Of a stretch of DNA of 64,000 nucleotides, positions 10,901 to 22,200 are shown piece by piece. Location: the NCBI RefSeq assembly GCF_000002985.6, contig NC_003283.11:4588001-4652000 (forward strand), given 5' to 3'. The notes beneath the pieces were generated by a model. The model made no database searches and was not told where the DNA came from. It worked only from the letters and a program-made list of their open reading frames with translations. Numbering within the stretch: the stretch's first letter is position 1; each line of letters opens with the position of its first letter. The translations under genes and the position numbers were made by a program. Origin of the DNA: Caenorhabditis elegans (Eukaryota > Nematoda > Chromadorea > Rhabditida > Rhabditidae).

Positions 10901-13602
10901 TATGGTCACTTCTCAATGTTTGCTTTCCAATCGCCACTATCTTTGGACAATTTCTGGCTGGATGGATGTGTAGTCAATTCGGCAGGAAGCATACTGCCCT
11001 GATTGCTTCATTTCTTTATGTTAGTTGGTTTTTTACTTTTTTATTCATTGACAAATAACGTTTTCAGATCCCCGGAGCCCTGCTCTGTGCTGCTGCCAAA
11101 TGGTGCTTCCCAGCTTTCGAGCTGCTCTTCGTGGGCCGAATCATCTGGTCGCTGGCCAATGGTGTGAATACAGTCAACGCTACGGTATGGATCGTCGAAT
11201 GCGCGCCACCACAGATCCGAGGTCGAATGGCCGCGATGCAGGAGTTCTTCATGGCACTGGGATCCTTACTGACACAAGCCGTCGGCGTGCCGTTCTCTAC
11301 CGATGAGCTGTGGCCTTACAATTTCCTTCCGAACTGTGCTGTCGTCGTCGTGTCGATGGTCATGTTCTCCTGGGTCGCCGAGTCTCCGCAGTTCATCATG
11401 GAAAAGTATAATGACGTGGATCGTGCTAGAAAGGCGTTGGCTCAATACCACGGTGTGTCTGAAGACGATCCATCTGTTGAGTCGGAGATCAGAATCTGTG
11501 AGCAGAGTATAGGAAAGAATAAGGAGAAGAAGAAAACAGCTGGGGTATGCTTATTTTAAGTCAAAAGTATACGCGTTTTTGATCGTTCAGTGATTTTTCA
11601 AAGATTTTCAAATGAGTGTAAATCTGAAACTAGAAATTTTAGGAAGAAAATTTTACCTAGCAAACTGATGCTTTTGAGCATTTCTACATAATTGAACAGT
11701 GTTCAATGTTTCACAATAATCATGCCAATAGATACATCACCCGACATCGCGCGAGTTTATTTTCGACGGCTTCTCTCAAAAAGCTTTTAATTCAGAAACT
11801 AGCGTCTCTCCTGTGCCTGTTTTGCATCGGCGTTCAAAAAGCGGGTCACGCTATTCAAAAATGATTTTTTGAGCATTTAGATATTTTTAGAAACGGAACT
11901 AGCAACAACATTTGGGTATATTTGAACTGAAAAACTGAAAAAATTCCGTCATTTTTGTGAAATACGTTCTCACTACGCTAGTTCGAATTTCTGAATCAAT
12001 GGCCACTAGAAGACAAAGTGATTACATAAAACGATAGACTATTTAATTCAGAAAACGTATATTTCTTGAATTATAAGTGTTTTAAGAAAAATCGGCAAAA
12101 AAACATACTCGCGAGATGTCGGACGCTGTACCAGTTGGCATAGTTGCTGTGAAACGTTACAACTTATTTAGATACATAGATTATCTTGCTGAAATGTCTA
12201 AAAAAACTCTTGAAAAATCCCTGAACAATTAAAAAACCAATAGTTTGAGATCAAAGATAAAAAGATGAAACCACCAAAATACCCATTTAATATCCATATC
12301 ATTTCCAGGGAATCGAAAGTGAACACAGCGGAATGGAGATCATGTTCATGCCGTGGCGTGCGAAGGATCAAACGTCTCGTCTCATCCGCTACTGCGCCTG
12401 GGTTGGTGTCATGGTCAAAATTGCGTACGTCTTCACTGGCGCCCGATCCCTTCGCGGCTACAGCACATTCATTCTCTACACTCTGTCACACTTCACCTAC
12501 TCTCAAGCGACGTGGCTCTCGTTTGCCACCGGTCTCCTGCGTCTCCCGTTCACCCTGGTTCCAGTCTTCCTGGTCGATCGACTCGGTCGTCGTCCACTTA
12601 TTATTGTTTCGATGCTCGTCTCCTTTGTGTCCATCTTGGTGATGATCATTGCCATCAATATTAATGGAGAGTTGAAGGTAAAATATCTTGATTTTTGAAC
12701 AATGGAAACTAATTTTATATTTTCTCTAATTACAGTATGCCACATTCATCGGCCTTACCGTACTCCTTCTCGTGAACACTTGTGGAATCGGATCAGTTTC
12801 AAGGTTCTACGCAGCTGAGCTTGTTCCAAGGAATCTCCTATTGTCGTCAGTTTCCACGTTGACAATGTTCGAAGCGTTGACGAAGATTGGAGTGGAATTC
12901 GCATTTTATCCAACCGCCAATGTGGTACGCTTCTTTTTTTTAGATTGAACTAGGCTCAGGTTTAGGCTTAGGCTTAGGCTTAGGCTTTAGCCTAGTTTTA
13001 GGCTTAGGCTTAGGCTGTGGCTTAGGCTTAGGCTGACGCTATTTAGTCATTGTTTTAGGTATGAGCCTGTGTCTAGATTTAAGCTTAGGATTGGGATTGT
13101 TCTTAGACTAAGGCTTAGGCTTAGGCTCAAACTTAGGCTTAGGATTAGGCATAGGCTTAGGTTAAGGCCCAGGCTTAGGCTTAGCGGGAGAGCCAGTTTC
13201 AACTTCATCTCGGAAAAAAGGAGAAAATATTGTTTTGAAGGTTCAAAAAAAATTATGTAGGCAGGCAGGTAGGCAGAGAATTTTTGAAACGGTAATCTAA
13301 GCTTTAGAATATACTAAAATAATTCGTAAGGTACCGTACCCCTGTTGTTAAAGGGGTCCTAAGTGTGTACATTTTTAGCAGATGTGTAATAAAATTTTGT
13401 TAAATTTTTTCGAAAAACTCGCTAAAAAAACTATCAATTTTTGCAGATCGGCGCTCAATCGCTTCTCCTATTCCTCATTCCAACCGGAGTTTTCACCGTA
13501 ATGTGCTACCTGATGTGCCCGGAAACGAGCCGAATGACTGTCAACGAGGTGCTCAATAATGTGGCCGCCAAAAAGAAAATGGACGTTGTATTCCCAATGT
13601 AA
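4933..13602 (+). CDS. Sugar-transporter-like MFS protein (SLC2 type), long isoform
   Basis: Coding exons are 4933-5025, 10192-10362, 10894-11019, 11068-11544, 12309-12677, 12736-12924 and 13447-13602, all joined in phase 0, giving 526 residues. The protein is a polytopic major-facilitator of normal length. Seen in it are a short charged cytosolic N-terminus from exon 1, the loop 2-3 motif QFGRKH near residue 118, the sugar-transporter signature ECAPPQIRGR in the first half, the repeat motif VDRLGRRP in the second half, and PETSRMTVNEV near the end, equivalent to PETKG in glucose transporters. The substrate cannot be told from sequence; hexose is only a family expectation. A second first exon at 10091 makes a shorter form. 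Intron 1 is 5.2 kb and intron 6 holds a telomere-like array. Confidence 0.85.
8292..8306 (+). repeat. G15 homopolymer tract
   Basis: Fifteen consecutive G residues lie in a transporter intron. Poly-G tracts of this size are known in C. elegans as deletion-prone sites that need the DOG-1/FANCJ helicase. Two more are in this window: G15 at 9503-9517 and C19 at 50809-50827. Confidence 0.9.
8757..9133. repeat. Fold-back repeat with TTGACGCGCAAAATAT arms, copy 1
   Basis: The left arm starts ACGGGAACACAAAATTCTGAG and contains ACGCGCAAAATATCTCGTAG and ACTACAGTAATCCTT. The right arm repeats these motifs in reverse complement and ends ATTCTCAGAATTTTGGATTTCCGTAAT. The same family recurs at 33554-33816 and 39632-40405. 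No coding capacity. Confidence 0.8.
9503..9517 (+). repeat. G15 homopolymer tract, second
   Basis: Fifteen consecutive G residues, 1.2 kb from the first tract and in the same intron and strand. Confidence 0.9.
10091..10105 (+). CDS. Alternative first exon of the transporter (short isoform, MGKVT)
   Basis: This 15-base exon ends at a good donor (GTAAGC) in phase 0 and can splice to the same exon at 10192, replacing the 31 N-terminal residues of the long form with five and giving about 500 residues. It follows TTTTTTTTGGTTCTAG at 10083, a plausible spliced-leader or cis 3' splice site eight bases upstream. Both N-termini precede the first membrane segment, so the choice would change only the cytosolic tail and the promoter used. 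Confidence 0.6.
11575..12245. repeat. Imperfect palindrome filling a transporter intron
   Basis: The intron between 11544 and 12309 is almost wholly an imperfect inverted repeat. TTTTTGATCGTTCAGTGATT near the left end pairs with the complement of CCCTGAACAATTAAAAAACC near the right end. Inner arms include CCGACATCGCGCGAG against CTCGCGAGATGTCGG. This fits insertion of a fold-back transposon relic. Confidence 0.65.
12952..13186 (+). repeat. Interstitial telomere-like array (TTAGGC) in a transporter intron
   Basis: Tandem, partly degenerate TTAGGC units run in the sense orientation of the gene, inside the intron 12925-13446. TTAGGC is the C. elegans telomere repeat. Degenerate units such as TTAGGA and CTAGGC show that the array is old. 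Confidence 0.9.
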
Positions 13603-14059
13603 TCGGCCGCAAAATTTCACAATTTCTCCCCAACTTTGGCTTTAATTTTAACTTCTAAGACTAATTTATGCCAGATCCTCCTGAATCCTAACATGACACT
13701 TTTCGCATATTGACACTTCTTCAACATTTTCAGAAGAAGACTTTCGCTATTTTATTGCAATTTTTTGAATTATTGTTTAACACTTTTTGATTCGCGCCAA
13801 TTTTCCTATTTCATCAATTTCTACGAGTCCCCCACCCTCAACTTGCTCGGTTTTCTTCTCTTATGTTCTATACGATATCCTTGTTTTGTTCTATAGTCGA
13901 TTTTAAGCGGGTATGACACGCGTTTTTTTTCTCTGTTTTCATATTATATTTTGTGTCCTAAATTTGAATTTACTATCTCTGATAGATTATCAAGTTGATA
14001 ATAAATTTTGCATCAATCTTGAAATATGTTTTAGAAGCAATCTTTAGAATTTAGAAACG

Positions 14060-14583
14060 ATATTCCAACAACTTTCATAACTGCCGAGTTTAAGCAGAAA
14101 AAGTAAATTTTCAGTTATACCTTTTAGAGCACATTTTGGGATTTATTGGAGTACATTGCCTCCTCACGTGGAAATGACCCAACAAGGGGTCCTGCGCGTT
14201 TCTCGTGAGCGTGGGAAAATTTTACCGTTGAAAAGCGATTGCCTTCTTTTTTTGCTACTTTAAAGTCAGTTTCATGTTTTTAATTAGCTAACAAGTGTTT
14301 ATATGTCTGAAAGGAAGGTGAAGAGAAAAGAAATTCCAAATTTAGTGCAAAAATAAAGGCCCTGCCTATAAAAATAAAATCAACCAAACATCGAGTTTTT
14401 CTCAAAATTATAGTGTTCATCATCAGTTTTCGGTGTAAAATTGTTTTTCTTTTGAAATATAGTCTTTGATTAAACCTGATAAAATTAAAATTAAAAACAG
14501 TATTCCAACAACTTTCATAACCGCCGAGTTTAAGCAGAAAAAGTAAATTTTCAGTCAAATCACATTTTGGGATTTATTGGAAT
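14060..14583 (+). repeat. Direct duplication of about 90-100 bp
   Basis: TATTCCAACAACTTTCATAA and the following GCCGAGTTTAAGCAGAAAAA recur at 14064 and at 14501. Each is followed by CACATTTTGGGATTTATTGG. The copies are separated by about 330 unrelated bases, so this is a dispersed rather than tandem duplication. Confidence 0.75.
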
Positions 14584-15250
14584 AGGTCATTTATATGCAA
14601 AATTAGTTGATTTTCCAAACTTTGAAAATTAATATCTGGCTTCAAACTAACTTTTTTGAAAATCCCTCTAGACATTTTGTAACAAATCTTGTGTTCTAAT
14701 GAGTATTTTCCAAATTAAGTATTTTCCAAAAAATTAATGAATTAATTCATCAATTAAATAAAAAAAATTAATTAATTAAATAAATAAAAAAAAAATAAAA
14801 ATAAATATTGTTTTTGAATTATTAGGTCTCCAAATAAGTTCCGGGTCAAAAATCATAACTTCTTTCGCTTTTTAACGATTTTTTTGAAACTGTGGGAATG
14901 TATGTTATCAGCCATGATCTTTCACACACAAGCTTCAACTCAAAGCTGAAAAGAAGCGAGATAGGAAAAACGGCTGAAAAAAATGGCTCCGAGTTAGGGC
15001 ACTTGGGGTGGTCAAAAAATTTTGTGACCATCTTTAACAAATCTATGCTCTCTTTTTTTGTTTGAAATTTAGTTCAGTGACATACAATTTCGAAAATATA
15101 ATGTTCGTAATTATTAATAAGTTTGTGTTGTCTCAGAGCCATGTCTGAAAAAACAGATTTTTTTTCGAAAATTGTAAAAAGCTCGTAGAAATTCGGTTTT
15201 TGACAAATTTATACTCAATTTTTTTGTTTGAAATTTAGTTCAGTGACATA

Positions 15251-16502
15251 TTAGGTTGGTCGAAAAGTCTTTGCAAAATTTGTACTTTTCTTTATTTCTC
15301 AGCGTTAATTCATTTTTTTCTGATTCTGTTTTTTATTTGCATAGTACGTAATGTGCATGTTTAATATATTTAAAAAAACTTTTGGGTGCTGTTCAAAATG
15401 ACCGAGAATTTGCTCGCCGAACGTCACGCCCTCCGATGGGTTTTTCTGTACGAGTTCCCCCAAATCTGCAATTGCAACGAAGCTCGTCGTAACATGTGTG
15501 CAGTGTTAGGCAAGAACTCTGTCACCTATAATGCCATGAAGTTTTGGTTCGAAAAGTTCACGAAAAAGAACTACGATCTCGATGATAAACCAAGATAAGA
15601 TCGCTCTCGTTTGGATATCGATGAGGATATTTCGAGAGCCCTGGAAGATGATTCAAGAGCAACGAACCGTGAACTTTCTGCGACTCTCAAGCATCCCCAA
15701 AAAACCATCATCAACCATCTCCACGAAACCGGAAGGGTAGAAAAGTTCGGTCAACTCGTTCCTCACAATTTGCCCGATTTTCAGAAAAATTGTTTTGTAA
15801 CCTCTCTCTTTCGCTGCTCACTAGGAAACGAACAACGGACTGGGTTAAGGATATCATTACTGAAAATGATAAATGGGTATTGTATGTTAGCCATACCAGG
15901 AAAAAAGAGTGGGTCCCGGTCGAGGAAACCGCGACACCTGACCTCAAATGAGAACTTCACGGAAAAAAGTGCTTCTCTCAATTGGGCGGGACAGTAAGGG
16001 TGTCATTTCCAGAGAGCTTCTTCCAGACTTTGCTACAATCAACGCTGGCCTATACAGCATTTAATTGGAAAAGATGGTCCATGCTCATCGATTACATCGC
16101 CCTAGAGGATCAAAGTTGTTGCTGCTCCATGACAACGCAAGACCGCATACAACTTTTAAGACCCGCCAGAAGCTCCAGACAGTCGGAATCCAAATTTTGT
16201 CTTACCCATCGTATTCGCCGGGCTTGGCTCCTACTGACTACCATCTGTTCCGCTCACTCCAGAATCACCTTGCCGGGCAGAAGTTTCATGATCGAAAGGT
16301 CGTCGAAACGGGGTTGGACGACTTCTTTGCCTCCTAATCGCAGGAGTTCTAGGCGGAGGGTACTGTTCAACTTCCGTTGTGTTGGCAAGAAGTCATAGGC
16401 ATTAATGGTAAATATATTACCCATTGAATCTTGTTCGCTTTGAAAAAATACTACTTCCAAAAAAAAAATCAAAATTTTGCAAAGACTTTTCGACCAACCT
16501 AA
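15251..16502 (+). mobile_element. Mariner-family transposon, degenerate copy
   Basis: Terminal inverted repeats TTAGGTTGGTCGAAAAGTC and its complement bound a 1252-bp element flanked on both sides by TA, the target-site duplication of Tc1/mariner elements. The inverted repeats extend to about 30 bases with few mismatches. The element splits a CAGTGACA|TA|CAATTTCG repeat junction. The interior carries a broken transposase. Confidence 0.9.
15398..16337 (+). pseudogene. Mariner transposase, inactivated
   Basis: The N-terminal DNA-binding region reads from 15398 and meets an in-frame TAA at 15596. The same frame then resumes to about 15790 and shifts. The C-terminal part, at about 16065-16337, contains HDNARPH and LAPTDYHLF, the second and third catalytic aspartates of the mariner DD34D triad, with exactly 34 residues between them. 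With at least one nonsense codon and one or more frameshifts it cannot encode a full-length transposase. Confidence 0.85.
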
Positions 16503-17086
16503 TACAATTTCGAAAATATAATGTTCGTAATTATTAACAAGTTTGTGTTGTCTCAGAGCCATGTCTGAAAAAACAGATTTTTTTTCGAAAATTATAAAAA
16601 GCTCGTAGAAATTCGGTTTTTGACAAATCTATACTCAATTTTTTTGTTTGAAATTTAGTTCAGTGACATACAATTTCGAAAATATAATGTTCGGTATTAT
16701 TTATAAGTTTGTGTTGTCTCAGAGCCATGTCTGAAAAAACAGATTTTTTTTCGAAAATTATAAAAAGCTCGTAGAAATTCGGTTTTTGACAAATCTATAC
16801 TCAATTTTTTTGTTTGAAATTTAGTTCAGTGACATACAATTTCGAAAATATAATGTTCGTAATTATTTATAAGTTTGTGTTGTCTCAGAGCCATGTCTGA
16901 AAAAACAGATTATATTTTCGAAATTGTATGTCACTGAACTAAATTTCAAACAAAAAAAGAGAGCATAGATTTTTGTGAATTCAGTCGGCAAGTAGCAGTG
17001 AAATAAGTCAAAAAAGGTTTATTCTAATCTCAATTTCAGCAATAGAAAAGGCCTATGTAGTAATAAAACAGAAAATCAGCGAAAAA

Positions 17087-18937
17087 TTAGTCTTTAACAT
17101 CGAGAACTTTCACTTCAGCATCCTTCCTGTCTTGTTCTGCCAAGAATTTATTGAGCTTTGTCTTCGACTCCTCCATCTCTTCGACTGTCTCAAACCGTTC
17201 CGACTCATCAATACTATTTTTGAGCACTGGTGACGTGCGTGGAGCAATAAATTGGCTATTAACCATTGCGTAGGCAATTCCAATGTTAACACCGTCAACG
17301 GCTCCCTGGAATCGGCGCCAGTACCATCCGATGAATCCGCACACGAGGACGGCGCGATCCTGAAAAAAAAATGATTAGTAAATTTTGAGTTTTGGAAGTA
17401 AAATTATGAGGCAATTACTAGTGAAAGAGTCTCAGCGTTACATCTGATCGAATAACATCTATTCTTCAATTCACTGTCAGTTGTTCCAGATAAATGGGTC
17501 TCGAGACGACTTAGAAATGGAGCAGTGATGAGCCCGGCGATGAGGAAGCGACCCTGGAAAAAATTATTTTTTGGAGACAAATGACGTCATTAATTTGCAA
17601 ATTTTGAATTATTTTCAAAAACCACAAAAAAAAGCGATTTACTGAAAAACTCATAAATTTACTTTTTTTTCCAAAAAAATTACACTCGATATTATAAAAA
17701 TAGCACAATTTTAGTCAAATTATTAAAGTTTTTTATTTATTTATTTATTTATTTTAATGTATATTTCTTGTTTTTTTTTACAGGAAAATTCTTAAATTTT
17801 ACGTTTTTGTTCCATTTTAAATAGGTTTGAATATTGAATTTTTTCTTTCAAAAAAACAATTTTTTTCGTGTTTTTGGAGAACAATTATTCGCTTTTTTTC
17901 GAAAAAAAAAAGAGCAAAAAATAGTGCAATTTTGGCCAAAATATTAACCGAAAAAACTGGGAATTTTATAAAAAAGTTTTTAGCTATTTTTCTTTTTTTT
18001 CCCAGAAAAACCAGTTTTTTCGAATTCACCTGCAATTTCCTGCAAGCATTTTTGATGATTTTTTCCGAATTTGGCGTCATCAATTTCGGATTCAATTTTC
18101 TCGAAAGATACCAACGATAGAGAGGATGTGCAACAAGACCACCTGAAACTGTATTTAGTGATTTTCAAATAAAAAACGACGAAGTTTTTCGGAAATTTTT
18201 TTTTTAAATAATAGGGTTTCCTAATTTTTTTCCAGAAAAATGAACAAAATTAGTTTTAAAATAATTTTAAATGAAAATAAAAATATTGTTTTTTGAAACA
18301 TAGCCTACAATTTTTTCTTTTTTTTTTGAAAAGAAAATCTTTTTTTTTTTTGAAAAATTCCAATTTTTGTAATTTTATTTTCTTTTTTTTTTCGATTTTT
18401 TCTACACAGAAGTTATTTTTTTCTGTAAAAAATCAATTTTAATATATTCTTTCTGCGGAAAATCCTTTTTTTTAAATTATCCCTGAAAAAAAAATCATTT
18501 TTTCTCGATTTTTTTCTGAAAAAAATTTAAGTTTTTAATCTTTTTCTGGAAATAAAATCTTTTTGCTGAGAAAAATAAATGCTTTAATATTTTTTCACAA
18601 AAAAATTTATTTGTCTATTATTTCTGGCACAAAAACCTTTGTTAATATTCTATCTGAAAAAATATATTTTTTTCGAATTTTTTAAATATTTTTTTTGAAG
18701 TAAAATCTTTTTTTTAATTTTCTGGAAAAAAAATCAATTTTTTCCGTGAAAAGTTGCCATTTTACCTATCACACTCATCACTTCGGCAGCCTTGAAAGTC
18801 GCGAAAATCGCATATTCCACGTGTGGCCTCGGGATATCAGCCAGTGATTGAGCTGTGATCCATCGACTGGAAATTTGTGAAAAGTTGGCAAACCACGCCT
18901 CTAAACCAATCATTTTCCGCGAGAATCTAGAGAGCAT
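17087..18937 (-). CDS. Unrecognised protein of about 230 residues, possibly membrane-associated
   Basis: Minus-strand exons are 18937-18766, 18142-18030, 17553-17419 and 17359-17087; phases join cleanly (1, 0, 0), giving 230 residues. I do not recognise the family. The middle part has two moderately hydrophobic stretches (GRFLIAGLITAPFL and RAVLVCGFIGWYW) that may be membrane segments. The C-terminal 50 residues are charged and helical-looking. The basic, hydrophobic N-terminus could be a mitochondrial targeting sequence if the first ATG is used. A second ATG at 18913 lies after CTCTCTAG, a possible trans-splice acceptor, and would give 222 residues. The gene starts only 275 bases after the BMS1 stop on the same strand, so it may be the downstream gene of an operon. 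Confidence 0.75.
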
Positions 18938-19211
18938 TTAGGTGTGAGCATATATTAATTTAGGCAGAGAAATTTGGAAAAAATACTTTAAAAAATAAAT
19001 AGTTTTGACGCGAGTACTTCTAAAATATGCAAGAAAATAGAGAAAAAACTTAATTTTTAATTTTTAGAGAAAAATTAAGAAGGAACAATTAACAAAAAAC
19101 GATGATGATGGAGTAAAACAGTAAAACAACAAAAACCAAAAAACAAAGAAACAAAAAATTTTCAAAAATAAAAATTAACAATTTAGCAGATAAATTCCAG
19201 ATTCCAGAGCT

Positions 19212-22200
19212 TCAGGAGCTGCTCGCCGATGAGCCAAGAGCCTTTCGAAGTTTTGCTTGTTCCTTCTTCGATAAGACTCTGCTGATGTCCTTCTTTCGAG
19301 ATTTAATGCTCTTTTCGCGTTTTGCCTCACTTTCGGCCATCTGGAATTTTCAAAAAAGTTAAAATTTGAAATAAAGTTTTTAACCTTTTTTAAAAAGTTT
19401 TATTCTAAGAAAATCGGATTTTTTTTGAAAATTAGCAAAAATTCCATGTTTTATCAATGTTTGTTTATATATTTTATAAATTAGTTTTCTAGAAATATGG
19501 TTTTTAAAAATGTCTTGAAGAATATTTTTCGACCAATCGGGAATTTCAACGATTTTTTAAAAACAAAAATGTTTCCTTTGTAATTTGAAAAAAATTGAGA
19601 AACAAAACATTTTCGATTTTTTCTTGAAAAGTTTTCGTTAAATCTAAAATCGATACACTTTTCGATTTTTTTTTAATAGAAAATCGAAAATTTTCAATTT
19701 TTTATACTTAAATTAAATTAAAAACGAAAAAAATACGAATATTTGTTGAAAATCGAATCACGAAAATTGGTGGATTTATTAAAATGAAAGTCGAAATTAT
19801 TTTTGTAATCCTTTGAAAATTAAACAAACCGATCTATTTTCTTTTTTTTATCGAAAATTTTCGAGTTTTTTTTCTAAAAGTCGAAAATTTGGAACAATCA
19901 AAATTTGTAATTTTAGCATTAAAAAATTTGTTCAATTCGTTGTTTTCTTTTTTTTAAATTGCAAATATTTCGATTTTTCGGAAAAAACTTTTTTTGAAAA
20001 ACGATTAATTTTAGATTTTTTTTTTAAATCAAAAACGAAATTTTTTTGTTTTTTTTTCTAATTAAAGACAAAAAGTTTACGATTATTAGTTTAAAATGGA
20101 AAAAAAAACGAAAATTGTTAGACTTTTAAATGAAAATAGAACAATTAATTTTTTGAATATCGTAAAAAAACGAATTGTTAAATTTTTAATTTTCTTCAAA
20201 TTGAAAAACGAGAAACAATTTTTTTTTGAATATCAAAAATCAATAAAAAATTCAAAAAACTAAATTTGTTCAATTTTTCGATTTTTTTTTTGAAAAACGG
20301 TATTTTGAAAATCGAAGAATTTTTTGTTTTTTGAAAAACTAAATATTTCTATAAAATATTCAAAAAAAAAACCAAATTTGTTCGATTTTTATTGAAAACA
20401 TAGAAAAAAATTTTTTAATTTGTTTTTTTTGTGAAAAATCTAAACCTGTAATTTTTAGCATTAAAAAATTTGTTCAATTTTTTATTTTTCTTGCAAATAT
20501 TCAAAATTTCCTGCAAAAAAAAAGCAACACCTCTTCAGCCTTTCTCTTCTTATATCCTTCCTTAATATTCTCCTGCTTCTTCAAATCAACATCATTCAAC
20601 GTTCTCAACATATCCATAAATCTCTCTCGTTTCGCCTCTTCCGGTTCCAACACCACTGCCGTATGCCGTGCAACAAGTGAATCCTTCTCCTTCTCCTCTC
20701 TTGCCTGATACGTCGGCTTCATCTTAAATGGCAAACTCTTCTGAAGCTTCGGTGGCAGGTGAATCGGCGCCGATTCGAACTCTTTCCGAACGATGGGCTT
20801 ATAGTCGGAATCCTTATTCTGCGGAGTTCCCATTCCCAACTCGGAACGCATTTTTCCAACAGTTCTCATTCCGATCCATGCTGCAGCGGATGCTTGGAGA
20901 TGATCAGAGATTGGAGTATAGAAGCGTGGAATTGGTACAGTAACCCAAGAACGTAGGAATACAATATCTCTCATCAGAATCTTATCCTCAAATGTTGCTC
21001 GGAATGCACCTTCCGGAGCCTTAATGGCCTTCTTGATTTGTCCACGAATTCCGGCAACAGTCCGAATTGTTGCTCCTTCGAACTTTGCAACCTCCAGTGC
21101 TGAGTTGAACATTCCCTTCACAAATGCAGTCTTCTTGAAGATCTTCTCCGGATGTCCGATCAATTTCAGCTTCTTCACGACTTGTGTCGACTTGTCCAAA
21201 TCCAATACACCTCCTGTCGCAACAATTCGATAGCCTGGAGTCTTGTCGGCGATCGATTGAATCGCGAGGAGACCAGTGTTCTGAGCACAAACGGGGCCGA
21301 AGAATGACGCGTGGCAATGCATGTGTTCTGGTGTGTATTTGAGGAAACGGAGCCGCATGTTGTGGTCTTGAACAGAATAGATGGCGATTGTCTGGAAATT
21401 TGGGAGTAATTAGATTAAAGTTGGAGACTAAAAATGGCCTACTGGGGTTATTCGTGTGTTGTTGAAATATACAAAAATGTATTTTAATACATTTTCCCCT
21501 TATTCATGTGTGTAGAAAAATGTTAAAAAATACATCGATTTTTCTATTTTTCTACACACAAGAATAGGGGGAAAAATCTACTAAAATACATTTTTGTATA
21601 TTTCAACAACACATGAATAACCCCATAAAATGACTGGATTTTTTAAAATATCGAGAAAAAAAGGTGACAACTTTTGCTAAAAGCTGAAATTTTACTATTT
21701 ATTTTTGATTTTTGCTGTAAAATTAAGATATTTCGTTTTTCCAAAAATTTTGAAAAACAATCTTTTTTTTTCCGGAAAATTGAATGAAATTTTGACCATT
21801 TTTCTTATTTGCAGAGGAAAATTTGTGTTTTTCTACTTTTAATTTTTTAGATTTTTTTCTATTTCAAAAATAGCAAAAAAAAATAGTCTATTGTTTTAAA
21901 AAAATTGTTTTTTACTGAAAAATCGAAAAAATTGTTTTTTCTTTTTTCTATGGAACAAATGGAAAAATTCCGATTTTATCTTTAAAAATTGAATCATTTT
22001 TCAATTTTCTCTGGAAAACCCCGAGAAAATGTTCAATTTTAGCCGAAAAAAAACATAAAAAATCGCCGCTATTTCTAGAAACATCGAAATTTTTTTTTTT
22101 TAAATCGGAAAAATTAGATTTTCTCCAACAAAAAATTGGAAAAAAGTACCTGAAAATAAAAGATAAAAAAGGTTCACTTTTCCCTTAAAAAAAAATCTAA

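Larger units (their letters stand above)
15039..16972. repeat. Inverted-repeat-bounded block of about 166 bp tandem units
   Basis: Units begin CAATTTCGAAAATATAATG and end TTTAGTTCAGTGACATA. They start at 15084, 16505, 16671 and 16837; the last is partial. The outer ends are inverted copies of each other: ATCTATGCTCTC at 15041 and GAGAGCATAGAT near 16960. A mariner element interrupts the array exactly at a unit boundary TA. This suggests a non-autonomous DNA transposon whose body expanded in tandem. Confidence 0.75.
13603..17086. other. Intergenic region between convergent genes
   Basis: After the transporter stop there is a 3' UTR-like stretch with an AATAAA near 14001. Then come a direct duplication (14060-14165 and 14499-14583), an AT-rich low-complexity run near 14750-14800, and the nested mariner and tandem-repeat block. 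No functional gene is seen. Confidence 0.6.
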
